From: Shewanella yunxiaonensis
GTDB taxonomy: Bacteria > Pseudomonadota > Gammaproteobacteria > Enterobacterales > Shewanellaceae
Length of the DNA: 32,500 nucleotides
Assembly: GCF_018223345.1 (NCBI RefSeq)
Contig: NZ_CP073587.1
Coordinates: 1 to 32,500, forward strand
Direction: 5' to 3'
The notes beneath the pieces are model-generated. The model saw only the letters and a program-made list of their open reading frames with translations. It was not told where the DNA came from and made no database searches. The position numbers and the translations under genes are program-made. This document shows, one piece after another, positions 11,831 to 20,719 of the stretch; positions within the stretch are counted from its first letter, which is position 1, and the number at the start of each line of letters is the position of its first letter.

Positions 11831-11855
11831 AAAAAGCCAGCGTTAAAAGCTGGCT
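11829..11855 (-). terminator. Intrinsic terminator of fadBA
   Basis: On the minus strand, AGCCAGC and GCTGGCT form a 7-bp stem around a 7-base loop, followed by a run of T. It begins 30 bases after the fadA stop. The end of the T tract overlaps the outer bases of parS-like site 2. Confidence 0.88.
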
Positions 11856-11884
11856 AGAGGAGAGGAGTACCGAAGATGGAAAAT

Positions 11885-13063
<1,179 letters not shown>

Positions 13064-15214
13064 TTAGTTCTGATAATAGTGGCCGTTTTCCGCGGCTAGT
13101 TGTCGCATGGTGTCAGTGACCTGATACAAAGCTCCGAGATAGGCATATTTATCTGCCCAAGCGACATAATTGGCAATTCCCATCGTTTCTATATAGCGGA
13201 ATACACCACCTCTAAACGGTGGAAAGCCCAGGCCATATACCAGTCCCATATCTGCTTCAGCCGGAGAGGCTACAATGCCTTCTTCGAGACAGCGTACCGT
13301 TTCGTTAATCATGGGGATCATCGTCCGGGCAATAATATCGTCAGCAGTAAACTCCTTGAGTGGGCCAAATGCTGCGGATAACAATGCATATGTGGTGGCA
13401 TCTACGTCCTTTTTGGGCTTTCCCTTTTTATCTGGGGTATAACGATAGAAGCCTTGGCCATTTTTTTGTCCTAGGCGATTTTGCGCGAACATCAATTGCA
13501 AAGCATCGTGTTCACTGGGGGTCATTCGCTCGGGAAATCCCTGTGCCATAACCGCTTGGGCGTGATGGCCAGTATCCATTCCAACAACATCAAGTAAATA
13601 CGCCGGCCCCATTGGCCAACCAAATTGCTTTTCCATGACTTTATCAATCGTCGCAAAGTCTGCACCATCCGCAATCAATCCATTAAATCCAGCGAAGTAT
13701 GGAAACAGCACACGATTGACGAAAAAGCCAGGACAGTCGTTCACGACGATAGGGGTTTTCCCCATCTTGCTTGCGTAGGCAACTACCGTGGCGATAGTAG
13801 AATCTGAAGTGTCCCTACCACGAATAATCTCCACCAGCGGCATTTTGTGAACCGGGTTGAAGAAATGCATACCGCAGAAGCGCTCAGGCTTCTTAAGGCT
13901 GTTGGCGAGCAAATTGATGGATATTGTTGAGGTGTTGGACGCGATAACTGCATTATCAGTCACCACTTGCTCTACTTCTGCTAACACCATACTTTTTACT
14001 TTGGGATTTTCAACTACAGCCTCTACCACAATATCTACTGGTTTAACGGCGGAATAATCCAATGCAGGCGTAATCGCATTTAGTACCTGTGCCATTTTTT
14101 GTGGCGAAGAGCGACCTCGTTCAACTTGTGCTGTCAGCAGTTTGGCAGCTTCAGATAGTCCTAATGCCAGTGCGCTTTCATTAATATCTTTCATTACTAT
14201 CGGGGTGCCTTTGCTGGCACTCTGATAAGCAATACCCCCGCCCATGATACCGGCACCTAACACCGCTGCATGTGAGACTGGATGCGCTGATTTTATCGAC
14301 TTTTTGGCTTTGCTCTTTACTAACTGATCATTGAGAAATATACCAACTAATGCTTTGGCAACGTCCGTTTTTGCCAGTTTTGCAAATGCGTGATGCTCTA
14401 CCTGTAATGCCTGTTGCCGTGGCATTTTAGCTGCTTGCTCAATTACGTTTACTGCAGCCATTGGTGCCGGGTAATGCTTACCCGCAACAGTGAACACCAT
14501 CCCTTTAGCGGTGCTGAAACACATCATTGCTTCCATTTTATCTAGCTGAAGCGGTTGTTGCTTTTGTTGACGTTTTGATTGCCACTCCAATTTTCCGGCA
14601 ATGGCATCGTCAAGCATTTGTAAGGCAGCCGCTTGTAGATTTTCAGGCGTAGTAACGGCATCAAAGAACCCCACTTTTAATGCATCATCGGGTCGTTGAT
14701 CTTTGCCAGTGGTAATCCATTCAAGCGCGTTGTCAGCACCAATAAGTCGAGGCAGTCGCACTGTGCCGCCAAAACCAGGAATGATCCCTAACTTGGTCTC
14801 GGGTAATCCGACTTTTGCGGTGCTGTCGCCAACACGGAAATCGGTAGATAAAATGGCTTCACAACCGCCACCCAGAGCATAGCCATTAACAGCAGACACT
14901 GTGGGATATGGCAAATCTTCCAACTTATTGAAAATACTATTCGCTAGCTGTAGCCAGGATAAAAGCACTTCATCTGCTTCGGCAAACAATGTCAGAAATT
15001 CGGTTATATCAGCGCCTACGATAAAACTATCTTTTGCTGAGGTGAGGACTAATCCCCGAACATCAGGTGTGGCTATTAATGCGTTTAATGCGGCATCGAG
15101 TGATGTTAGGGTTTCTTGGTCAAACTTGTTTACTGAACCATCTGAATTAAAGCGAATATTCGCAATTTGGGTGTCAAGAAGTTCAACCTGGATACTGTTA
15201 CTTTGATAGATCAT
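13064..15214 (-). CDS. fadB: Fatty-acid oxidation complex alpha subunit FadB
   Basis: FadB is the multifunctional subunit with enoyl-CoA hydratase/isomerase and 3-hydroxyacyl-CoA dehydrogenase activities. The N-terminal crotonase domain (about 1-190) has catalytic glutamates E119 (GGGCE) and E139 (GLPETKLG). The dehydrogenase part begins with the NAD-binding motif [12 protein letters not shown] (about 320) and includes [20 protein letters not shown] chose the ATG at 15214, giving 716 residues, because AAGGAA precedes it and because it places the two glutamates at exactly the E. coli positions. An in-frame ATG at 15313 would add 33 unrelated residues. It is cotranscribed with fadA. Confidence 0.97.
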   Translation of the reverse strand: MIYQSNSIQVELLDTQIANIRFNSDGSVNKFDQETLTSLDAALNALIATPDVRGLVLTSAKDSFIVGADITEFLTLFAEADEVLLSWLQLANSIFNKLEDLPYPTVSAVNGYALGGGCEAILSTDFRVGDSTAKVGLPETKLGIIPGFGGTVRLPRLIGADNALEWITTGKDQRPDDALKVGFFDAVTTPENLQAAALQMLDDAIAGKLEWQSKRQQKQQPLQLDKMEAMMCFSTAKGMVFTVAGKHYPAPMAAVNVIEQAAKMPRQQALQVEHHAFAKLAKTDVAKALVGIFLNDQLVKSKAKKSIKSAHPVSHAAVLGAGIMGGGIAYQSASKGTPIVMKDINESALALGLSEAAKLLTAQVERGRSSPQKMAQVLNAITPALDYSAVKPVDIVVEAVVENPKVKSMVLAEVEQVVTDNAVIASNTSTISINLLANSLKKPERFCGMHFFNPVHKMPLVEIIRGRDTSDSTIATVVAYASKMGKTPIVVNDCPGFFVNRVLFPYFAGFNGLIADGADFATIDKVMEKQFGWPMGPAYLLDVVGMDTGHHAQAVMAQGFPERMTPSEHDALQLMFAQNRLGQKNGQGFYRYTPDKKGKPKKDVDATTYALLSAAFGPLKEFTADDIIARTMIPMINETVRCLEEGIVASPAEADMGLVYGLGFPPFRGGVFRYIETMGIANYVAWADKYAYLGALYQVTDTMRQLAAENGHYYQN

Positions 15215-15528
15215 TCTGCATTCCTTATGCACAGGGCTGCGAGTTTGCCATCGTGGGATTGTGGCCATTTGTTGATCAGTGTGCGGTGAAATATCACAAA
15301 TTACAACAGTCAATTTAAACGGTTGTTTGATTTTGGGTTGATAAAGCGCGGTTGTGATCCAAGTGAGATTTATAATGTATTGTTATTTATACAGTTAAAT
15401 GGCATTTTGCGATCATTGATAGAGTATCATCCTTAAGTCGTAGATGATGATATTGAGGGGCTCTGTTGCAGTCGAATGAGTGACACGGGCAAAATAAGTA
15501 AGCAAGTTAATATCCATCAGAGCGTATT
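15215..15528. other. 314-base intergenic region between fadB and yigZ, no gene
   Basis: This divergent space holds a PsrA-like palindrome at 15314-15331 and a TATAAT at 15371-15376 without a convincing -35 box. It is where pepQ lies in E. coli between fadB and yigZ. Translating the stretch just upstream of yigZ in the frame I checked shows no PepQ-like C-terminus, so no remnant is evident. Confidence 0.7.
15314..15331. promoter_or_regulatory. Possible PsrA-type operator upstream of fadB
   Basis: The sequence TTTAAAC-GGTT-GTTTGAT contains the AAAC-N4-GTTT core known for PsrA, a TetR-family repressor of fatty-acid degradation in several gammaproteobacteria. The outer bases are only partly symmetric (5 of 7 pairs). 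On the minus strand a TTGACT lies just downstream and could be a -35 box, but no good -10 follows it. No experimental or search evidence is available. Confidence 0.4.
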
Positions 15529-16152
15529 GTGTTGAATAGCTATCCCATACCCGCAGCGGACGTTACGTTTGAGGAAGAAATAAAACACAGTCGTTTTATT
15601 ACCGTGCTTTTTCCCTGTGCGTCACCAGAAGATTTCAAACAAAAAGTTGAACAGCTAAAAGCGGCTTATCCTGCTGCCAATCACTACTGTCAGGCGGTCA
15701 TCTGGAATGAGCCGCAAAACGCTGCTGCGATGGGATGTAGTGATGATGGTGAACCCTCCGGTAGTGCTGGTCGACCGATGCTTAATGTTTTGCAAGGTGC
15801 GGGTATTGGTGAGATCGGCGCGGTTGTGATTCGTTATTTCGGTGGCGTAAAACTTGGTGTTGGCGGACTGGTACGTGCATATAGTTCCGGTGTTAAGAAT
15901 GCGTTAGTACGTCTGTCAAAGGTGACCAAGATTAAAAGAGTTCGGGCAATGCTAGATTGTCAGTACTCTCACCTAGCTGACGTTGAGCACTATCTAACGT
16001 TGTTTGAAGTCTGTATCACTGAGCGGGTGTTTACTCAGCATGTCACTTTGCAGTTAGAAATTCCCGTATCAAGCCAAGAAGAATTGCAGGCGGTGCTACA
16101 GCAAATAAGCCAAGGGCAACTGCAGCTCAGCTTTTCCAATGAACCGTTGTAA
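15529..16152 (+). CDS. yigZ: YigZ/IMPACT family protein
   Basis: This 207-residue protein belongs to the conserved YigZ (UPF0029/IMPACT) family, whose eukaryotic member IMPACT modulates the GCN2 pathway; the bacterial role is not firmly known. The N-terminal domain (about 1-130) has the family signature CSDDGEPSGSAGRPML followed by IRYFGGVKLGVGGLVRAY. The C-terminal part (about 135-205) is a small alpha/beta domain. Start is GTG at 15529 or the adjacent TTG at 15532, with a weak AGAG upstream. It precedes trkH as in E. coli, but pepQ, which separates it from fadB there, is absent here. Confidence 0.9.
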   Translation: MLNSYPIPAADVTFEEEIKHSRFITVLFPCASPEDFKQKVEQLKAAYPAANHYCQAVIWNEPQNAAAMGCSDDGEPSGSAGRPMLNVLQGAGIGEIGAVVIRYFGGVKLGVGGLVRAYSSGVKNALVRLSKVTKIKRVRAMLDCQYSHLADVEHYLTLFEVCITERVFTQHVTLQLEIPVSSQEELQAVLQQISQGQLQLSFSNEPL

Positions 16153-16205
16153 AAACTGTGTAACAATAACTAAGTTACCGACTACGCGACTTGGCAAAGG
16201 GCTAC

Positions 16206-17663
16206 ATGCACTACCGCACGATTACCCGTATCACCGGATTACTGGTGGGCTTATTTTCCATAACCATGGTTCCGCCAGCGTTGGTGGCGCTATTTTATGA
16301 AGATGGCGGTGGTGCTGCTTTCTTCCAGTCCTTTGCAATCAGCTTAGTTCTGGGGTTCATATTGTGGTATCCCAATCGCCAATACAAAGCAGATTTAAGA
16401 ACCAGAGAAGGCTTTCTAATCGTCGTCTTGTTCTGGACTGTTTTAGGCGGGATTGGAACCTTACCTTTTTTGTTGGTTCAGCATCCAGATCTATCGATTG
16501 CAGACAGTATCTTTGAGTCTTTTTCGGCGCTGACAACTACAGGAGCCACAGTTATTGTTGGCCTTGATGAATTGCCCAAAGCGGTTTTATTCTATCGACA
16601 CCAACTACAATGGCTGGGCGGCATGGGAATCATCGTGCTGGCAGTGGCCATTTTACCGGTGTTGGGGATCGGAGGTATGCAGTTATACCGTGCAGAAATA
16701 CCTGGGCCGGTTAAAGACAGTAAGATGACCCCAAGGATTGCAGAAACAGCTAAAACGTTGTGGTATATCTATCTGTTATTGACCGTCGCCTGTGCCTTAG
16801 CGTTCTGGTATGCCGGTATGCCCATTTTTGATGCTGTTTGTCATTCCTTCTCGACCATTGCTATTGGCGGATTCTCTACGCATGACGCCAGTATTGGCTA
16901 TTATCAAAGTCCGTTAATTAATACCATCTGTATGGTGTTTTTGCTGATTGCTGCGGTTAATTTCAGTCTGCATTTTGCGGCATTTTCCCGGCGAGGGATT
17001 AATTTCCGAATCTATTTTCAGGATGCTGAATTTAAGGCGTTAATTGTTATTCAATTGGCGTTGGGTGCCATTTGTTTTGTCACATTATTGCATAGCGGAA
17101 TTTACGACTCTCCGGAACAGACGTTGGATTACGCACTATTTCAGGCCGTTTCGATTTCGACGACCGCCGGCTTTAGTACGGAAAGCTTTCATTCCTGGCC
17201 ATTGTTTTTACCGATTTTACTGATTTTTTCCAGCTTTATTGGCGGCTGTGGTGGTTCTACCGCAGGTGGCATCAAGGTGATTCGTGCCGTATTACTGTTC
17301 TTACAGGGGGCGCGGGAACTTAAACGGTTAATTCATCCCAAGGCGATGTTTGCCATCCGTTTGGGCAACCGTTCGTTACCAGACCGAGTCGTTGATGCTG
17401 TGTGGGGATTTTTTTCCGCTTACACTTTAGTATTTATTATCTCTATGCTGATCTTAATGGCGTTAGGCATGGACGCCATTACCTCATTTAGTGCCACTGC
17501 AGCGTGCCTGAACAATTTGGGACCGGGTCTTGGTGATGTAGCGTCAAATTACGCTACAGTATCTGATGGTGCCAAATATGTACTGGTGGTGGCTATGTTA
17601 TTTGGGCGCCTGGAAATTTTTACACTACTGGTTCTTTTTACTCCTACCTTTTGGAAAGATTGA
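16206..17663 (+). CDS. trkH: Trk potassium transporter, TrkH-type channel subunit (copy 1)
   Basis: TrkH is the integral membrane K+-translocating subunit, with four membrane-pore-membrane repeats. The four filter regions are visible: TTTGATV, AIGGFSTHD, TTAGFSTES and NNLGPGLG. The protein is almost wholly hydrophobic, with many predicted membrane segments. I chose ATG at 16206 (485 residues, MHYRTITRITGLLVGL) because it aligns with the E. coli N-terminus and has AAAGGG upstream; a TTG at 16191 would add five residues. Its TGA overlaps the hemG start by one base. A second, distinct TrkH gene lies at 19268-20710, next to trkA. Confidence 0.96.
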   Translation: MHYRTITRITGLLVGLFSITMVPPALVALFYEDGGGAAFFQSFAISLVLGFILWYPNRQYKADLRTREGFLIVVLFWTVLGGIGTLPFLLVQHPDLSIADSIFESFSALTTTGATVIVGLDELPKAVLFYRHQLQWLGGMGIIVLAVAILPVLGIGGMQLYRAEIPGPVKDSKMTPRIAETAKTLWYIYLLLTVACALAFWYAGMPIFDAVCHSFSTIAIGGFSTHDASIGYYQSPLINTICMVFLLIAAVNFSLHFAAFSRRGINFRIYFQDAEFKALIVIQLALGAICFVTLLHSGIYDSPEQTLDYALFQAVSISTTAGFSTESFHSWPLFLPILLIFSSFIGGCGGSTAGGIKVIRAVLLFLQGARELKRLIHPKAMFAIRLGNRSLPDRVVDAVWGFFSAYTLVFIISMLILMALGMDAITSFSATAACLNNLGPGLGDVASNYATVSDGAKYVLVVAMLFGRLEIFTLLVLFTPTFWKD

Positions 17664-18190
17664 TGCACAATACCCTGATTATCTATTCGACCGTTGACGG
17701 TCACACCCATCGTATTTGTGAGGTAATTGCTGAGGAATTACGGCATAACGGCGAACAAGTCAGTTTGGTTGAATTATCAAAGGTATCGGAAACACAGTTA
17801 ACACAATGCGATAAAGTATTGATTGGTGCCAGTATTCGCTATGGCAAGCACCGGCCAGCGCTCTATCAGTTTATTAATCGCCATAAAGCGTTGTTGGATG
17901 CCAGGATTAACGGCTTCTTTACGGTGAATGTGGTTGCGCGTAAGCCAGAGAAAAACACACCAGAAACCAATCCTTACATGCAGAAGTTTTTGCAATTATC
18001 ACTTTGGCAGCCACAACAGTTAGGGGTATTTGCTGGGAAAATTGTTTATGCCGATTACAGTTGGTTAGACCGCACCATGATCCGCTTTATTATGTGGATG
18101 ACGAAAGGCCCTACCGACACCTCCCAAGCCTATGAATTTACAGACTGGGAGAACGTGCGGCGGTTTGCGAGGGAGTTTGCGGCTCGCTAA
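17663..18190 (+). CDS. hemG: Menaquinone-dependent protoporphyrinogen IX dehydrogenase HemG (copy 1)
   Basis: HemG is a flavodoxin-like FMN protein that oxidises protoporphyrinogen IX to protoporphyrin IX using membrane quinone, the penultimate step of haem synthesis. The 175 residues show the FMN phosphate loop STVDGHTHRI near the N-terminus, GASIRYGKH, and the HemG-specific insert VNVVARKPEKNTPETNPY, followed by TDTSQAYEFTDW. These match E. coli HemG closely, including GASIRYG. The ATG at 17663 overlaps the trkH stop (TGATG) with GGAAAG upstream, so the two are coupled. The trkH-hemG order is the same in E. coli. Confidence 0.93.
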   Translation: MHNTLIIYSTVDGHTHRICEVIAEELRHNGEQVSLVELSKVSETQLTQCDKVLIGASIRYGKHRPALYQFINRHKALLDARINGFFTVNVVARKPEKNTPETNPYMQKFLQLSLWQPQQLGVFAGKIVYADYSWLDRTMIRFIMWMTKGPTDTSQAYEFTDWENVRRFAREFAAR

Positions 18191-18200
18191 CGATGTGTGC

Positions 18201-18518
18201 TTAACATTGTGCAGAGCAGAACTTGCGATGCAGAATGGAGATGACTTCGGTCACTTGTTGGTTTTTGAGGCTGTAATAAACGATTTGGGAACTCTTGCGA
18301 GTATCAACTAAGTCTTCTGAACGAAGTACGGCTAAGTGCTGAGACAACGCCGACTGACTCAACGGAACCGCCTCGTTAATTTCGGTGACGCTTAACTCTT
18401 TGTCGAGCAACAGGCAAAGGATCATCAAGCGGTAAGGGTTGGCAACCGCTTTGAGCCATTTTGCTGCAATTTCAGCGTTCGACAACATGGCGTCAATATT
18501 AATATCTTCAGGTGACAT
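18201..18518 (-). CDS. ArsR-family redox/persulfide-type regulator (HlyU/SqrR-like)
   Basis: This is a 105-residue winged-helix ArsR repressor. The recognition region reads LSQSALSQHLAVLRSEDLV, followed by the wing TRKSSQIVYYSL. It resembles Vibrio HlyU and Rhodobacter SqrR rather than metal sensors: a Cys in LMILCLLL (C35) and another in the last helix (C101) are 66 residues apart, the same spacing as the regulatory pair C41/C107 of SqrR. A third Cys, C105, is the last residue. The ATG at 18518 is preferred over 18584, because a good promoter lies between them and GAGGT precedes 18518. It is divergent from the second hemG gene and ends 10 bases from hemG copy 1. Confidence 0.82.
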   Translation of the reverse strand: MSPEDINIDAMLSNAEIAAKWLKAVANPYRLMILCLLLDKELSVTEINEAVPLSQSALSQHLAVLRSEDLVDTRKSSQIVYYSLKNQQVTEVISILHRKFCSAQC

Positions 18519-18542
18519 GCTATAAAGTACCTCTACTTCTTG

Positions 18543-18579
18543 ATTAGATGATTCTAATTGAATGTTACGTGGTCGACAA
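18543..18579 (-). promoter_or_regulatory. Promoter and candidate operator of the ArsR-type regulator
   Basis: On the minus strand, TTGTCG (18574-18579) and TAGAAT (18551-18556) are separated by exactly 17 bases. Overlapping the -10 box are two inverted repeats: ATTAG-N6-CTAAT (18543-18558) and ATTC-N5-GAAT (18551-18563). A repressor binding there would block its own promoter. The promoter call is good; the operator is inference. Confidence 0.6.
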
Positions 18580-18725
18580 CTCATCAGTCTTTAAGCTGGA
18601 TCTCACTTTTATCATCAAAATGCAGTAACTGCTTGTCCTATTTGGTCATTATCACTGTATTTTACTTTCATATTGTTCATTATCATCTTTTATTGTCGTT
18701 TTTTATAAGTAGAGCAGGTATTGCT

Positions 18726-19271
18726 ATGAAATCCATTCTGGTTCTCTATTATTCCCGAGGTGGTCACACCGCTAGAATTTCCCGGTGTATCGTGCGTCGC
18801 ATTCAACAGCAGGGATACAGATGTGAAATGATGGGTTTGCTTGAAGCGGAAAAGGAGGGTATTGATTGGCAAGAGTGGGATGCCGTCGTCCTCGGCGCTT
18901 GTGTACTTTACGGCACTTACGATAAAAGTGTCTTTGCGTTTTGTAGTAAATACCAGCAACAGCTGGATCAAAAAGCGATTAGCTTCTTTTCGGTGAATGT
19001 CGTTGCCCGCAAACCGGAAAAACGCATACCTGAAAATAACCGCTATCTGCAAAAATTCATTGAGTTATCGGCTTGGAAACCCAACGATGTGAAAATTATC
19101 GCCGGGAAAGTTGATTATCCATCGTGGCGTTGGCTTGATAAGCAGATGATCCGTCTGATCATGAAAATTACCGACGGGCCAACTGACACGAAGGCTGTGA
19201 TCGATTACACCGATTATCAAGAGGTCGATGGCTATGCTGATCACCTGGCGACGTTAGTTCCGGCGAATTAA
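18726..19271 (+). CDS. HemG-like flavodoxin-domain protein (copy 2)
   Basis: The 181-residue protein is a paralogue of the HemG at 17663. It has the FMN loop YYSRGGHTARI, the HemG insert SVNVVARKPEKRIPENNRYLQ, and the C-terminal KITDGPTDTKAVIDYTDY. It may be a second protoporphyrinogen dehydrogenase, but the GASIRYG of E. coli HemG is GACVLYG here, so substrate or partner may differ. The ATG at 18726 is the sensible start; the open frame extends further upstream without similarity. It is divergent from the ArsR-type regulator and its stop overlaps the trkH copy 2 stop by four bases in opposite orientation. A weak promoter candidate is TTGTCC-N17-TGTATT at 18633-18661. Confidence 0.85.
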   Translation: MKSILVLYYSRGGHTARISRCIVRRIQQQGYRCEMMGLLEAEKEGIDWQEWDAVVLGACVLYGTYDKSVFAFCSKYQQQLDQKAISFFSVNVVARKPEKRIPENNRYLQKFIELSAWKPNDVKIIAGKVDYPSWRWLDKQMIRLIMKITDGPTDTKAVIDYTDYQEVDGYADHLATLVPAN

Positions 19272-20710
19272 TAACGCCAAAAACTGGGGTGAAACAGTAC
19301 TGCGACGGTGAGAATTTCCAAGCGTCCCAGTAGCATGCCAATGGATAATGCCCATTTAGCCACATCTGGCAAGGTTTCAAAGTTACCCGCGGGGCCAATG
19401 ACGGGGCCAAGCCCAGGCCCCACGTTGGTGACGGCGGTAATGGCACCAGAAAGACTGGTCATTGGGTCCAGCCCACACATTACCAATATCAGTGTTACCA
19501 ACACAATTACCAGCATAAACAGCATCATAAACGTGACCAGAGAGCGTACAATTTCTTCGTTAATGGGGCGATTATTGTAGCGTTCACGGAAGATACCGTT
19601 AGGGTGGAATTGCTGCTTGAGCTGCTCACGCATGATGGCGACGGCAATCTGAAAGCGGAAAATTTTAATCCCCCCCGCAGTGGAACCGGAACAGCCGCCC
19701 ACCAGCATCAGAAACAGGAAGCTAATCACCGCAACCGCACCCCACTGGCTATAATCAGTCAAACCGTATCCGGTGGTGGTCACTACTGACACAACGTTGA
19801 ATGCCGCTAGTCTTAAGGCATCGATAAAACCTAAGTGTTTGGTATCGCTCAGCCATAACGCCAGTCCTAAGGAGACGACTAACAAAAACAGCAGGTAGCC
19901 TTTAATTTGTGCGTCGTTCCACACCCGCAAACTACGAACTTGGATGGTCTGTGCAAAGGTCAGTAAAGGCAATCCACCCGCTGCCATAAAGACAATACCG
20001 ACCCAGTGGCAACGTTCCGGAAATGCCGCCATGGAATTATCTGATGTGGAATAGCCGCCGGTCGACAAAGTCGTCATCGCATGATTGATGGCTTGAAACC
20101 AGTTCATCCCCGCCCAGTGATACGCCATGCCACAAGCGACGGTGAGACCGACATAAACCAGAAACAGATATTTGGCGAGGCTTTGGGTGCGAGGAATCGT
20201 TTTATCTGACCAGTCTGAAGACTCAGTGCGGAACAGTCTCATACCACCCACGTTAAGGAATGGCAGAATGGCCACCGCCATCACGATAAAACCAATCCCG
20301 CCTAACCACTGTAATAGCGAACGCCAGATCAGGATACTGTGGTCCATATTATCCAGCCCGGATAACACCGTTGAGCCGGTTGTGGTAACGCCAGACATTG
20401 TTTCAAAAAAAGCGTCGGTGTAACCAATGCCGTGATACAGCGTAAAGGGCATCGCCGCAAATAAACTCACAATTACCCAGGTGAGGCTGGTTAACAGGAA
20501 CATATCGCGGATATTCAGATGTAATTTGCCGCCTTGGCCGCGGTGTACACAGATACTGGCAAACACCCCGGTAAAAATTGCAGACACCAGAAATGCCATC
20601 ACGGTTTCTTCGCCATAAACCAGCGCAAAAGCCAACGGGATAAACATAAATCCAGTCAACATCGACAGGAATAATCCCAAAATAAACAGTAGTGGCTTGA
20701 AGTTCAGCAT
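19268..20710 (-). CDS. trkH: Trk potassium transporter, TrkH-type channel subunit (copy 2)
   Basis: This is a 480-residue integral membrane K+ channel subunit of the TrkH/TrkG type. The four pore regions read TTTGSTV, STGGYSTSD, TTTGYGLTD and TNVGPGLG, with the conserved glycine in each. The third differs clearly from copy 1 (TTAGFSTES), and the two proteins are not recent duplicates. It begins nine bases after trkA, so it sits in the def-fmt-rsmB-trkA operon and is the natural partner of TrkA. It is convergent with hemG copy 2. Confidence 0.95.
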   Translation of the reverse strand: MLNFKPLLFILGLFLSMLTGFMFIPLAFALVYGEETVMAFLVSAIFTGVFASICVHRGQGGKLHLNIRDMFLLTSLTWVIVSLFAAMPFTLYHGIGYTDAFFETMSGVTTTGSTVLSGLDNMDHSILIWRSLLQWLGGIGFIVMAVAILPFLNVGGMRLFRTESSDWSDKTIPRTQSLAKYLFLVYVGLTVACGMAYHWAGMNWFQAINHAMTTLSTGGYSTSDNSMAAFPERCHWVGIVFMAAGGLPLLTFAQTIQVRSLRVWNDAQIKGYLLFLLVVSLGLALWLSDTKHLGFIDALRLAAFNVVSVVTTTGYGLTDYSQWGAVAVISFLFLMLVGGCSGSTAGGIKIFRFQIAVAIMREQLKQQFHPNGIFRERYNNRPINEEIVRSLVTFMMLFMLVIVLVTLILVMCGLDPMTSLSGAITAVTNVGPGLGPVIGPAGNFETLPDVAKWALSIGMLLGRLEILTVAVLFHPSFWRY

Positions 20711-20719
20711 GAGGGTGAC

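Noticed and set aside
15286..15297. GTGA-N4-TCAC near the fadB start as a CRP site
   Set aside because: CRP sites need six bases between half-sites; the spacing of four does not fit.
15215..15313. In-frame N-terminal extension of FadB from ATG 15313
   Set aside because: The 33 added residues have no family similarity. The ATG at 15214 has a good AAGGAA and gives the exact E. coli residue numbering for E119 and E139.
18519..18584. Longer start for the ArsR-type regulator at 18584
   Set aside because: The well-spaced promoter lies downstream of this ATG, and no ribosome-binding site precedes it.
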